This document shows, piece by piece, positions 18,505 through 27,626 of a stretch of DNA of 64,000 nt (position 1 is its first letter; every line of letters starts with the position of its first letter). A program made the translations under genes and the position numbers. The notes below the pieces were generated by a model, which saw only the letters and a list, made by a program, of their open reading frames with translations, did no database searches and had not been told where the DNA came from. Source of the stretch: CAZSLO01 sp964608025 (lineage in GTDB: Bacteria; Chloroflexota; Dehalococcoidia; Lucifugimonadales; CAJWER01); assembly GCA_964608025.1 (NCBI GenBank), contig CAZSLO010000014.1, forward strand, positions 73,503-137,502, in the 5' to 3' direction.

Positions 18505-19476
18505 TCAAAGGTTTGTAAAACTGACTGCCGTATTTTCTGACACCCGGTCAAGATAAGTCATCTCATCATCTGACAGCTTCCAACCAATCGCCCCTATATT
18601 TTCATCAAGCTGTTCAGTAGTGTCATTGCCAGAGATAGCTACCGTGATTTCAGGTTTTGACATGACCCAGTTGAGTGCAACTTGTCCCGATGTCTTATCC
18701 CGTTGGGCAGCTATTTCGCCTAACGCAGTCATGATTGCTGGACCTTGACCAAGGAAAGATTTATCGTATCTGGATTTGGTTTTAGAGGCCCAAAGAGAAC
18801 CTTGTGGTGGAGGCCTTCCAGGGGAATATATCCCACTGAGTAGCCCGGCACCAAGAGGACTGAAAGCCATAGCCCCGAGGCCTTCTTCCCTGATTAGCTC
18901 AAACATATCCTCCTCAAGCTTCCTGTTGAGAAGACTATAAGGATTCTGAATAGTTATCCAAGGATCACATCCAAGAGAATCCGATGTCCAGAGAGACTTG
19001 CACACTTGCCACGCTTGGAAATTACATGCCCCGATATACCGAACCTTGCCTGTTTTGACCAGGTCATCAAGTGCCCGAACGGTTTCCTCCAAAGGAGTTT
19101 CTTCATCGTACTGGTGCAAAAGATAAACATCGATATGGTCAGTCTTCAGTCTATTAAGAGATTTCTCCACTTGGGCTAAAATATGGTATCTAGAACTGCC
19201 GACATCATTAGGCCCTTGCCCCATATTCCCATAAACCTTGGACGTGATCACGAGTTGATCACGGTATTTTGGGAGTATCTCGCTCAAGACCTCCTCTGAC
19301 AAGGGTCCACCTTGGATACGGTAAAAGTTAGCACAATCGATGAAGTTAATCCCAGCGTCTATTGCATACTCGATCAAACGCCGCGCCACTGCAACAGATG
19401 AGATTCCTCGGAAACCAAGGCCCAGTGCTATTCGAGAAACCATGAGACCCGATTTGCCTAATTTTACATATTCCAT
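18505..19476 (-). CDS. Aldo/keto reductase family oxidoreductase
   Basis: This protein of about 323 residues has the aldo/keto reductase barrel signatures. They are the NADPH-side start MEYVKLGKSGLMVSRIALG, the catalytic INFIDCANFYR (Asp and Tyr), VITSKVYG (Lys) and DVYLLHQYDEETP (His). Members reduce aldehydes and ketones with NADPH. The ATG at 19476 is chosen because the conserved first strand begins there. The longer frame to 19530 would overlap the neighbouring membrane-protein gene. The two genes are 13 bases apart and probably co-transcribed. The substrate is unknown. Confidence 0.9.
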   Translation of the reverse strand: MEYVKLGKSGLMVSRIALGLGFRGISSVAVARRLIEYAIDAGINFIDCANFYRIQGGPLSEEVLSEILPKYRDQLVITSKVYGNMGQGPNDVGSSRYHILAQVEKSLNRLKTDHIDVYLLHQYDEETPLEETVRALDDLVKTGKVRYIGACNFQAWQVCKSLWTSDSLGCDPWITIQNPYSLLNRKLEEDMFELIREEGLGAMAFSPLGAGLLSGIYSPGRPPPQGSLWASKTKSRYDKSFLGQGPAIMTALGEIAAQRDKTSGQVALNWVMSKPEITVAISGNDTTEQLDENIGAIGWKLSDDEMTYLDRVSENTAVSFTNL

Positions 19477-19489
19477 AATCAAGCCAATG

Positions 19490-19981
19490 CTAAACGAAAC
19501 GTGCGGCAGCCATTGTCCCAACACCAACAATTATCAAAACAGTAGCAGCCCGAGCCAGAATCTGGAGTTGTCGAGCCATCTTACCCATTTGGTCCAGTTC
19601 TTCATCAGTAGGCACTCTGTCCCTTATCGTGGCATTTATTACACCAATCTGTTTTGCAACGCCCCCAGTCATTATTCCGGCAATCAATGCGATTACTGAC
19701 ACCACAAAACCAATGGTGATAGCCCATCCCCAGCCTGTGTCGAACCAACTGTCAAGATTACCCCATCGGAGCCGTAGCGACATAGCGATTCCGGATAAAA
19801 TAGTGATCAGACCACTCGTACCTAAGATAGGACCAGTCACTTGGCCAAGGTGACCCATAACTTGCCTATGTAACTCCGGGCCTAAGGTTCTCAACCGCGG
19901 CTCTATCACGAATGTCATTAATATAGCTGAACCTGACCAAAAAACTCCAAAACCGATGTGCAATATCCGGAGCAATATCAT
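19490..19981 (-). CDS. Small four-helix membrane protein of unknown function
   Basis: The protein of about 163 residues has four predicted membrane segments. They start at ILLRILHIGFGVFWSGSAIL, at an ILGTSGLITILSGIAMSL-like stretch, at WAITIGFVVSVIALIAGIM, and at the C-terminal ATVLIIVGVGTMAAA. The first helix contains an HIGFGVFWSGSA motif like those in CopD- or DUF2269-like membrane proteins, which suggests possible heme or metal involvement. No function is proven. The ATG at 19981 is preferred, and a GTG at 20014 would add 11 residues. It precedes the aldo/keto reductase gene on the same strand. Confidence 0.7.
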   Translation of the reverse strand: MILLRILHIGFGVFWSGSAILMTFVIEPRLRTLGPELHRQVMGHLGQVTGPILGTSGLITILSGIAMSLRLRWGNLDSWFDTGWGWAITIGFVVSVIALIAGIMTGGVAKQIGVINATIRDRVPTDEELDQMGKMARQLQILARAATVLIIVGVGTMAAARFV

Positions 19982-20293
19982 CTCGTTGTTCAACTCACAC
20001 CCCTTTGTAAACACGGTACACCCAAGGCTTAGCCCATCTTACACGAGGCCACCAGCATAATCCGACTAGGGTTAATCTCGTTGGCTCAAACAATTTAGTC
20101 GAGGGCACATCATATTTTCAACAACTTCGTAACCAAGATCACACTAATCGGTTTCCAAAACAGTATATTGAGAGATCACCATCTCCAAAATCCGATATGC
20201 AAACTAGTGTTAGCTGATGACATCATTTAGGCATTCGCTGTTGGCAAAACGACAACCAATCTGTTCAGGTCAAATCATTTATAAATTTCTTGT
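19982..20293. other. Intergenic stretch with no recognised gene
   Basis: About 310 bases separate the membrane protein from the end of the amidohydrolase gene. It is AT-rich and has stops in all frames. I see no tRNA, no strong hairpin and no convincing promoter. It probably holds the amidohydrolase 3' end region and the promoter of the membrane protein and aldo/keto reductase pair. Confidence 0.5.
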
Positions 20294-21418
20294 TTACAAC
20301 GATTTAATACCGAGAATTCGTGAAGCAGTCTGCCCCATGATCAAATCCAATTCGTCGTCCCCAAGGAAATCACAAAACTTCTCAATCCATTTCCGTGACT
20401 GACGATAGGTGCAAAATCGGTTCTGGAACGGCATATCGGTACCCCACAGCAAATGATCTGCCCCTATATTCCGTACCATTTCTGCTACCGTAGGCCAGAC
20501 CTCACTGTAGGGAAAATCGAAGATATCTCCAATGCGGACCGGGAAACATAACTCTAGATTACAGTTGTCGCCCTTGAATGGCTCCCAAACATCAGGAGGC
20601 AAAACAATCCGGTCTCCTTCTAGAAATGTGCGCCAGGGAAAACCGTGTGTAAGACTACAGACCGTGTCCGGATATCGCTCCATCCACCGCATTAAAATGT
20701 TCAGTTCGTTGATATACCCATCCCTCTCGCCCTGGATACCGGGAGTAAACGAGGGAGATTCTGGTCCGGTTCCAAGGGTGAAGAAAATTGGAACTCCTAA
20801 TCCTGTAACAGCGTCCCAAAAAGAGGAATAAAATCCACCATCCCATGCTTCATTGCTTACCATGTACCCGAGTGGATTAAACTTGATAGCATGAAGCCCA
20901 TTTACCTTGACAGCAGTAACGACCTCTTCTATGACTTTATCAGGCTCATCGCGAAGCCTCCATTCGTCTACCGGAGCCATAGCAATTAGCCTTTCCGGAT
21001 AAAGAGCAATACATTCTGCAAGATAGGTGCTATCACGGACGAGCATAGGGTCGGTATGTAGTAAGGCCACATCTACCCCGGCGTAGTCCATTTCACCAAT
21101 CAAACTATGCGGTGAGAATTTGCAATCGTAAAGATTTGGAGGGTAAAAATGCTTGGTGTATTGCTCCCCTTGGTATTCCCAAGCTACACGACCACGCTCG
21201 GTATCAACGCGGAATCCAAGATCAGGTAAATTCTCAAGGTCGCGGCCATATGGCGCTAGCACGTTAGATAATCCTTCAACGCGATCATTAACACGAAAAG
21301 CTGGTTGGTGGTGATTCGCGTGCGAAGATTGAACCCAACGAAGATGCTCAGAACCACTCGAATACCCTCTATCCGATCCCGCAGAAAGAAAACAATACGC
21401 ATGCGAATCTACAATCAT
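20294..21418 (-). CDS. Amidohydrolase family 2 (TIM-barrel metal-dependent hydrolase)
   Basis: The protein of about 374 residues starts MIVDSHAYCFL, a variant of the D-x-H metal-binding motif in which a tyrosine precedes the Cys. It contains VNGLHAIKFNPLGYM, a His in CSLTHGFPWR and the terminal LLWGTDMPF with the conserved Asp. This matches amidohydrolase_2 proteins, which include decarboxylases and lactonases. The usual first motif is D-x-H-x-H. Here the second His is absent, so metal binding may differ. The ATG at 21418 has an excellent AGGAGGG site a few bases upstream. A longer frame from 21463 lacks one. Substrate unknown. Confidence 0.83.
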   Translation of the reverse strand: MIVDSHAYCFLSAGSDRGYSSGSEHLRWVQSSHANHHQPAFRVNDRVEGLSNVLAPYGRDLENLPDLGFRVDTERGRVAWEYQGEQYTKHFYPPNLYDCKFSPHSLIGEMDYAGVDVALLHTDPMLVRDSTYLAECIALYPERLIAMAPVDEWRLRDEPDKVIEEVVTAVKVNGLHAIKFNPLGYMVSNEAWDGGFYSSFWDAVTGLGVPIFFTLGTGPESPSFTPGIQGERDGYINELNILMRWMERYPDTVCSLTHGFPWRTFLEGDRIVLPPDVWEPFKGDNCNLELCFPVRIGDIFDFPYSEVWPTVAEMVRNIGADHLLWGTDMPFQNRFCTYRQSRKWIEKFCDFLGDDELDLIMGQTASRILGIKSL

Positions 21419-21651
21419 GGTATCCCTCCTGAAATAGTCACCCAGTATGGACAAACCAATCACCTAGGCCGACTATACTCATACTACGAATTTCTTAAAA
21501 GTGCTTGGATATTATGTCTGCCAATATTATCCCTTAGTCAGAAATCCAGGCATCCAAAGATTGCCTATCCGATTCAAAACCAGCCAGACCTAGATAATCC
21601 ACGGGGCAATATCTGGTCTTGATGTCATACTATTCTGATAGCCAGCATAGC

Positions 21652-22257
21652 TCATGACACAGTGTTCCTCCTTCTAATCCGACTGATTACTCGCCATGTA
21701 ACTAGCAATACGATACCAAGTAATGCCCCAAAAACCGTTAGCACTTCAAAATTATCGGCCAAAAATGATTCGATCTCTTCACCAAAAAACAGAATAAGAC
21801 CACCTATTGTTAAAAATCTCGCTCCCCTACCAATCAACGAGGCAACTATGAAAGTTCGACGGTCCAGGTCAAGTACACCAGCCGTAATAGCAAACACTTT
21901 ATACGGAATGGGAGTGAATGCAGCGAGGATCGTTGCCCAAACGCCATATCGTCCAAGCCACCGCTCAGCAACTAAGATCATATCGGTGGAAAATAGCCGG
22001 CTGAGAATCGGCCTACCTATTCGCTTACCAAGCCAATAACCTACTAATGCACCCGCAACAGAAGAAATAGTTACTATTACCGCAAGCCATAAAGCGAGTG
22101 GTTGTTGCACGAGGGCTATCCCTAAAAGCAACGGATCAGGTGGCACTGGGAAAAAGATAGATTCAGTGAACGAAGCGAGTGCCAGAATTCCAATGGCCCA
22201 TTCGCTTTCAGCGAACGATAAAAGCCAGTTATTTAGTTCGTGAAGTACATCTATCAT
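21652..22257 (-). CDS. DedA/YqaA-family membrane protein
   Basis: This 201-residue protein has the DedA-type motif ASFTESIFFPVPPDPLLLG near residues 28-46, membrane segments throughout and ILAAFTPIPYKVFAITAGVL in the middle. The F-x-P-I-P-x-K-x segment is characteristic of the YqaA/SNARE-associated group. Relatives act in lipid or polyprenyl-carrier flipping and membrane homeostasis. The start overlaps the pxpC stop by four bases, so it is the last gene of the pxpABC operon. Why an oxoprolinase operon would carry it is unclear. Confidence 0.88.
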   Translation of the reverse strand: MIDVLHELNNWLLSFAESEWAIGILALASFTESIFFPVPPDPLLLGIALVQQPLALWLAVIVTISSVAGALVGYWLGKRIGRPILSRLFSTDMILVAERWLGRYGVWATILAAFTPIPYKVFAITAGVLDLDRRTFIVASLIGRGARFLTIGGLILFFGEEIESFLADNFEVLTVFGALLGIVLLVTWRVISRIRRRNTVS

Positions 22258-23384
22258 CCAGCATCATCGTCCCCACGAACTTCAACCTCGAAGCTGAATG
22301 TCAAATCCTTAGTCCTTGCCGTCGCCAGTAGAGTCCGGGATTCTATGTCCCTATCCATAGATATGGCTTGCCCTTCCGAATCTAAGACCTCGAAAGGTTC
22401 TCCATCAACTAAAACACTGATAGATGTCGATCCATCCTCTTGTTCAATCCTGCTTATTGCAGCAAGAGTTTTCTCATGCTCATGTAGTGCAGATATTGCC
22501 TCATCCATATCTACGGCACTAAAGGTTACTGTATCACCTGGCACTGCTTGGGCCAGTTGACCTATATCTGAAGTTATAACCGTAGCAATCTTGGTATATC
22601 CCCCTGTAGTACCACAATCCGACATTAGAACAGTAGGAACACCATCCCCAGAAACCTGCACAGCACCTAGAGCATTTCCTTCCGAGATGATATCAGGCCC
22701 TTCCTTGTGTCCTATCTTAGGACCTTCTAATCTGTATCCCATCCGATCCGAGTCAAGCGAAACAGTAAATACAGAATCCAAAAGCTTTGTAATGGCACTT
22801 TCTTGAAAGGCAATATCCTGAGGGCCCAGCATTACACGAACAGGATGTTCTTGACCATAAACAGGTGGAGTGAAATCGCTAGGCATCTGGGAAGGTATCG
22901 GATCACTCTCAAGTAATCTAATTGAGATTAAATCATTGTTGGTGATGGCCCTACCTTCGAATCCACCAAATCCCGCTTTGACATAAGTAGATTGACTGCC
23001 CATTATTTCCGGGACATCAATACCACCTGCAATAGCTAAATACGCCCGTATGCCATCCTTCATGCCTTCAAACTTGATCTGGCTGCCTTTTGCAACGAAT
23101 ATAGGTTCCCAGCGAGGTATTGGGGATCCATCAAGCTGTGCCGACAGATCCGCACCCGTTATGGCTATCAAGGCATCGAAGTTGAAAACAGTTGTTGGGC
23201 CGATCACTGTCATCTCGAGAACAGCATCAGTCTGATCATTGCCAACCAGAGAATTCGCAGAACGGAGCGCAAACTGATCCATGGCTCCTGATATAGGAAC
23301 ACCGATATCCTGAAATCCATAGCGGCCACGATCTTGCACAGTAGTAAATAAGCCAGGATCAACAATCTGTATAGTATTACTCAA
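22254..23384 (-). CDS. pxpC: 5-oxoprolinase subunit C (PxpC/KipA-like)
   Basis: The 376-residue protein matches the PxpC/KipA/biotin-dependent carboxylase-like family. Hallmarks are IVDPGLFTTVQDRGRYGFQDIG at the start, then GVPISGAMDQFALRSANSLVGN and ITGADLSA. PxpA, PxpB and PxpC together convert 5-oxoproline to glutamate with ATP. The length is slightly above the usual 310-340 residues because of a C-terminal extension (SILVDGEPFEVLDSEG onwards). The start overlaps pxpB by four bases and the stop overlaps dedA, giving a tightly coupled operon. Confidence 0.93.
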   Translation of the reverse strand: MSNTIQIVDPGLFTTVQDRGRYGFQDIGVPISGAMDQFALRSANSLVGNDQTDAVLEMTVIGPTTVFNFDALIAITGADLSAQLDGSPIPRWEPIFVAKGSQIKFEGMKDGIRAYLAIAGGIDVPEIMGSQSTYVKAGFGGFEGRAITNNDLISIRLLESDPIPSQMPSDFTPPVYGQEHPVRVMLGPQDIAFQESAITKLLDSVFTVSLDSDRMGYRLEGPKIGHKEGPDIISEGNALGAVQVSGDGVPTVLMSDCGTTGGYTKIATVITSDIGQLAQAVPGDTVTFSAVDMDEAISALHEHEKTLAAISRIEQEDGSTSISVLVDGEPFEVLDSEGQAISMDRDIESRTLLATARTKDLTFSFEVEVRGDDDAG

Positions 23385-24112
23385 GCGTAGATCAACCCCT
23401 CTGGATTTTCTCCAACTGATATTTCATCAACCAATCTCTGGTAGTCCTCTGGATCGTCCAGAGGAACAAATCTGACATAATCGCCCGGCATAAGCAATGA
23501 CGGTACACTTCTAGTTGCCTCAAACAGGGGTAAAGGGGTACGTCCGATAATATTCCAGCCTCCTGGAGTCGAAACTGGGTATACACCAGTTTGAGATTCA
23601 GCTATTCCGACCGAACCCGCGGGAATATCCTGTTTAGGGGTTGAGATTCTAGGAGTAGCAATCTTCTCGTCCAAACCACCTAGATACGGAAATCCCGGTG
23701 TAAAACCGATCATATATACCAGATAATTTGTGGCGGAGTGAATTTCTACGACCCTGGCAGAATCAACACCCGAATGGTCTGAGACTCTCTCCAAATCCGG
23801 ACCAAATTCTCCCCCATAAAGAACAGGCAATTCTACCAGTCTACCCTCACCACTAGTTATCGGTTCCGGCTGTGAAATCATATCTATTACTAACTTTCTG
23901 AGAACAGGGAGATCAAGTATCAACACGTCATACTGAATTAGTAGAGTATTAAATCCCGGTATAATTGCTACGATTCCATTCACATTGCTAGTTTTTAGTG
24001 AGTTTGCAAGGTGATGCACTAGACGATTGACTTCAGGGTTAATCTCATCACCAAGTTCTACTAACAAAGCTTGATCACCCGATGAACGAAATATAGGTTC
24101 TTCGTAAATCAC
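23381..24112 (-). CDS. pxpB: 5-oxoprolinase subunit B (PxpB/KipI-like)
   Basis: The 243-residue protein carries the family motifs SSGDQALLVELGDEI at the N-terminus, VYMIGFTPGFPYLGGLDEKI in the middle and YPVSTPGGWNIIGRTPLPLF near the end. It is the PxpB subunit and acts with PxpC in 5-oxoproline hydrolysis. In Bacillus the homologous KipI also inhibits a histidine kinase. The start is a GTG at 24112. It lies 72 bases after pxpA and overlaps pxpC by four bases. The length is normal for the family. Confidence 0.93.
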   Translation of the reverse strand: MIYEEPIFRSSGDQALLVELGDEINPEVNRLVHHLANSLKTSNVNGIVAIIPGFNTLLIQYDVLILDLPVLRKLVIDMISQPEPITSGEGRLVELPVLYGGEFGPDLERVSDHSGVDSARVVEIHSATNYLVYMIGFTPGFPYLGGLDEKIATPRISTPKQDIPAGSVGIAESQTGVYPVSTPGGWNIIGRTPLPLFEATRSVPSLLMPGDYVRFVPLDDPEDYQRLVDEISVGENPEGLIYA

Positions 24113-24184
24113 GGTAGTTTAATCCTAGTCACGAAACTCTCTATCATTTATCAATCACCTAAAGTGTCGCTACCATAGTAATTA

Positions 24185-24949
24185 TCAAACCAATCTTGAC
24201 ATTGGAACAATTTCGACACCATTTTCCTCTAGTCCTTGCCTGATTCCAGCAGCCATTTCTACCGCACCCGTAGTATCACCATGTATACAGAGTGAATCCG
24301 CTTCAATTTCTATAAGTTCCCCAGTCATAGCTGTTACGACCCCATCTGTAACCATCACAACACTACGTTCTATAACTTCAGTTATATCATGTAGTACCGC
24401 ACCATCCTGTGAACGGGAAACAAGAGAGCCGTCTGGATTTAATGCTCGATCTGCGAAAATTTCTGCTGCCACTTTCAGTCCCATATCTTTCGCTATTGAT
24501 ACCCATTTGGAACCAGCGAGAGCTACAAGAATGATATCTTGGTCAAAATCCAACACCCCTTCGCAAATTGCCTTAGCCAAATCTTCATCATTGACAGCCT
24601 GATTGTACATCGCTCCATGAGGCTTTACATGTTGGAGTTTTTTTTCCTTAGTAAAAGCCTGGAGAGCGCCAAGTTGGTAGGTGATGTCGTTTTTCACTTC
24701 TTCTGATGTCGCAGACATATTACGACGACCAAAGCCTACCAAATCCGGATAGCTAGGATGTGCCCCAACAGCTACTCCATTATTCTCTGCTAACAACACC
24801 GTCGCCTTCATCCAACGAGGATCCCCAGCATGGAACCCGCATGCGATATTGGCTGAGCTTATATGCGGAATAACATCTTCATCGAGTCCCATCTTATACA
24901 TACCAAAACTCTCGCCCATATCGCAGTTGAGATCGATTTGAATGTCCAT
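24185..24949 (-). CDS. pxpA: 5-oxoprolinase subunit A (PxpA, LamB/YcsF family)
   Basis: This 254-residue LamB/YcsF protein starts IQIDLNCDMGESFGMYKMG. It contains ISSANIACGFHAGDPRWM, VGAHPSYPDLVGFGRRNM, LQHVKPHGAMYNQAV and the C-terminal DSLCIHGDTTGAVEMA, all conserved in PxpA. It opens 5-oxoproline (pyroglutamate) to glutamate with PxpB and PxpC. It is the first gene of the leftward pxpA-pxpB-pxpC-dedA operon. GGAG lies 12-15 bases before the ATG, a rather long spacing. The hyuAB operon in the same window offers a second possible route for related cyclic amides. Confidence 0.94.
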   Translation of the reverse strand: MDIQIDLNCDMGESFGMYKMGLDEDVIPHISSANIACGFHAGDPRWMKATVLLAENNGVAVGAHPSYPDLVGFGRRNMSATSEEVKNDITYQLGALQAFTKEKKLQHVKPHGAMYNQAVNDEDLAKAICEGVLDFDQDIILVALAGSKWVSIAKDMGLKVAAEIFADRALNPDGSLVSRSQDGAVLHDITEVIERSVVMVTDGVVTAMTGELIEIEADSLCIHGDTTGAVEMAAGIRQGLEENGVEIVPMSRLV

Positions 24950-25095
24950 ATTTACAAGCTACTCCATGTCTCTGACTAGCAACATATTATATAACCTGTC
25001 AAAATAGGTCGCCAAAAGGCAAGCTGGACAAACCTAGTGTTATACAATCCACTAACAAACCGTTCTTTGGTGTATCTAAGACCAAGTATCAAAGG

Positions 25096-25163
25096 ATATC
25101 CATTCATATAATCACAGGCATCAAGCACCATCTAAATCAAATATCCATACCACCAATGGATAT
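25096..25163 (+). promoter_or_regulatory. Repeated ATATCCAT boxes and inverted repeat before the PhyH gene
   Basis: ATATCCAT at 25141-25148 is matched by its exact reverse complement ATGGATAT at 25156-25163, with seven bases between. A third copy in forward orientation sits at 25096-25103, inside a GGATATCC palindrome (25094-25101). The inverted repeat ends five bases before the Shine-Dalgarno of the dioxygenase gene. It could be an operator for a dimeric repressor, or an RNA hairpin controlling ribosome access. Confidence 0.5.
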
Positions 25164-25181
25164 GAAACAAGGAGGCTGGAA

Positions 25182-26120
25182 ATGAGCGGACTTACGGACG
25201 ATCAGAGAAACCAATACGATGACAAAGGCTATGTGTTATTGGAGGGACTATTCCAACCTCAAGAACTAAAAGGGTTGATTGATGAGATCGACGACAGTGT
25301 AGATCAGATTGCAAACTCTTTTTATGCAAATGAAAGTATACGGTCAAAATACGAAGACCACGGCTTTGATACCCGATTATTGAAAATTATTGAAGACTCG
25401 CCGGATGCATACCGAGAATTGGTTGGATCAGTCCTAATGGGACCTGAACTTTTCAAGATCCTAAGTCACTCTAAACTTATAGACATTGTAGAAGGTATAG
25501 TAGGCCCAGAAGTCCATTGTGAAGGCCGTCATCGTCTTCGGCCAAAGCTGCCAAATTACGGCGTAGCCGATTTTAGATGGCACGAGGACACTCCTTATGC
25601 TGCAAAGCGTATTACCTACGTCCAGCAGCAATATGGTCTTGGAGATGAAGATCCTCGAGCAGGTGGTAAATTCATGTCACGGATCGTAGCCGCGCCGCAG
25701 ATGCCTGAGCCTAATTTCTGGATTCCATTAGTACCGGTTAATGAAGAAAATGGTTGCCTCCATGTACTCCCGGGAGGCCACAAGCATACACCTCCATATG
25801 AAAACCAGTGGGAACCCAACAAGTTTTTGCCTGAACTAGACTATTTAGAACCCGTGGTGATTCCCATGAAAGTCGGGGATGCATTGTTGATGCATCAGCA
25901 TGTGCCGCATGTATCACCCCCAAACCAATCAAATGGGGTTCGATGGAGCGTAGATATTAGGTACCAAGATGGAACACGCCCAGTTAAATCTATACGGGAA
26001 CCTGGGTTTCTGGCTCGCAGCCAAGAAAGACCTCAAGATGTTGTGACCGACCACCAAGGCTATCAGCAAATCAGAAACACGGTAGCGGAATTCAGGGAAA
26101 AAAGCGGGATCAGATTTTAA
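25182..26120 (+). CDS. Phytanoyl-CoA dioxygenase (PhyH) family protein
   Basis: The 312-residue protein has the Fe(II)/2-oxoglutarate dioxygenase facial triad in FRWHEDTPY (His134 and Asp136) and QHVPHVSPPNQSNGVRW (probable His243, with a downstream Arg for 2-oxoglutarate). The N-terminal YDDKGYVLLEGLFQPQEL is the standard PhyH start. Members hydroxylate many small molecules and the substrate here is unknown. An AAGGAGG site lies just before the ATG at 25182. The upstream leader contains an 8-bp inverted repeat, which suggests it is regulated on its own. It converges on an MFS transporter gene only nine bases away. Confidence 0.9.
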   Translation: MSGLTDDQRNQYDDKGYVLLEGLFQPQELKGLIDEIDDSVDQIANSFYANESIRSKYEDHGFDTRLLKIIEDSPDAYRELVGSVLMGPELFKILSHSKLIDIVEGIVGPEVHCEGRHRLRPKLPNYGVADFRWHEDTPYAAKRITYVQQQYGLGDEDPRAGGKFMSRIVAAPQMPEPNFWIPLVPVNEENGCLHVLPGGHKHTPPYENQWEPNKFLPELDYLEPVVIPMKVGDALLMHQHVPHVSPPNQSNGVRWSVDIRYQDGTRPVKSIREPGFLARSQERPQDVVTDHQGYQQIRNTVAEFREKSGIRF

Positions 26121-26129
26121 ACAAGAATC

Positions 26130-27356
26130 TTAGAAGCGATGGTCTGAACTCGTTGAAGCTGGAGCTTGTTGAAGTTTAAACAAGAGAACAAGTCCGATGA
26201 TACTGGAGCATAGAAGAAAAAAGACCGCAAATGGTTGGCCTAAATCAAATGTCACTACTATCAGGGACCACAAAAATGAACCTGTAAGAAATGCTAACCG
26301 ACTAATTGTCCCATAAATTCCAAACATTTCACCTAAATTTAAGGGTGATAGGTCAATTAACAATGGTCTATCAGCAACCCACAGGCCCCCGAAACAAAAA
26401 CCCGTCAATGCGCCCAGCGGCCACCAGAGTTGATTGTCCAAGTTGAGCCACGGAATGCTAACTGTACCAACAAATATAAACACCCATCCTGACAGGTTCC
26501 ATCGGAGTGTGATTCTAGGACCCAGGCTATCAACCACATAACCCCAAAATACAGCGCTTGGGATGGAAACAATAATTCCTACCAGCAATAAATATTCTAC
26601 TTGCCTTTCTGTAAACCCGATGGTTTTTATACCATACAAAACACCGAATGTTGATGAAGTAGTAACTGCCACCATATAAAAATATCGCGCCATGAAAAAT
26701 TTAGCTATTTGTGGATATCTTTGAAAATATTCACGGGTCCGCTTTATTTGTTCCCAAGTAGCTTGCAATACAGGCTGCGTGGATAAATTTCCAGGATCCT
26801 TTTTCTCAACATAAAAAAAAGTGATCGGCACCGACATTAGGAAGAAAAGGGCTGCTATTACCTGGAATTCCAACTTATAGTTCGGATCAACACCTTGATA
26901 TTTTAGAGCCAATCCAATCACGGCCAAAGAACCTATAAAGCCTAGTCCAATTGCTATACCCCCTACTTTACCTATGTTCCGTGGTGTAGATGCTCCAACC
27001 AACAACGTGTTGTAAATCACTTCGGCAAGATAAACCGCCACAAAAGCGATCGAGAACAATACTATTCCCACAACCAGTTTTTCGCTGACTCCAATAAAAA
27101 ACGTGGCTACGACAGCAATGATGTTTAACAGGGTGAGAGCACGAATACTGCTTTTTAATTGATCAGTAAGGGCACCCAAAAACGGGCTGATGATCAAGAT
27201 TACAAGCATTGACATAGCAATTGGCAACCCCAAGTCAGCATCAGTTGTACCTTCCTGGCGATTTATCCAGAGGGGCAAGAATAGGCCAACTACTCCCATG
27301 TTAAATGCAGTGTTTGCCACATCATAAAAAGCCCACGATATGACTGACTTATTCAA
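26130..27356 (-). CDS. MFS transporter, UMF1/Atg22-like
   Basis: The 408-residue protein has about twelve membrane segments. It starts MNKSVISWAFYDVANTAFNMGV, which is the characteristic W-x-x-Y-D-x-x-N-T/S-A-F opening of the UMF1/Atg22 group of the major facilitator superfamily. Another motif is GFCFGGLWVADRPLLIDLSP in the second half. Eukaryotic Atg22 exports amino acids from vacuoles, and the bacterial substrates are mostly unknown. The start is a TTG at 27356 with GAAGG upstream. It ends nine bases from the convergent PhyH gene. Confidence 0.86.
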   Translation of the reverse strand: MNKSVISWAFYDVANTAFNMGVVGLFLPLWINRQEGTTDADLGLPIAMSMLVILIISPFLGALTDQLKSSIRALTLLNIIAVVATFFIGVSEKLVVGIVLFSIAFVAVYLAEVIYNTLLVGASTPRNIGKVGGIAIGLGFIGSLAVIGLALKYQGVDPNYKLEFQVIAALFFLMSVPITFFYVEKKDPGNLSTQPVLQATWEQIKRTREYFQRYPQIAKFFMARYFYMVAVTTSSTFGVLYGIKTIGFTERQVEYLLLVGIIVSIPSAVFWGYVVDSLGPRITLRWNLSGWVFIFVGTVSIPWLNLDNQLWWPLGALTGFCFGGLWVADRPLLIDLSPLNLGEMFGIYGTISRLAFLTGSFLWSLIVVTFDLGQPFAVFFLLCSSIIGLVLLFKLQQAPASTSSDHRF

Positions 27357-27626
27357 ATTTTGCTAAACCTTCGCACGATACAATAGTTTTCATTCTTAAT
27401 AATTGATCTGTCACATCAATTTTTACCAAAATAAACCCCTCAGACCTCGAATTTGAATCAGAATTCTCATCAAAAAGCCATGTCCTTTTGCTGTCCGTGT
27501 TCCGTCCATTCGTTTGCAAAATTCTGTTAAATCAGCGTCCAGCCTAACGATCATTGGGAAAATAAGAATTGCCAACCATTCTGATATTTGGAAAACACCA
27601 ACCTCAACACTAATATCTTATCAATG

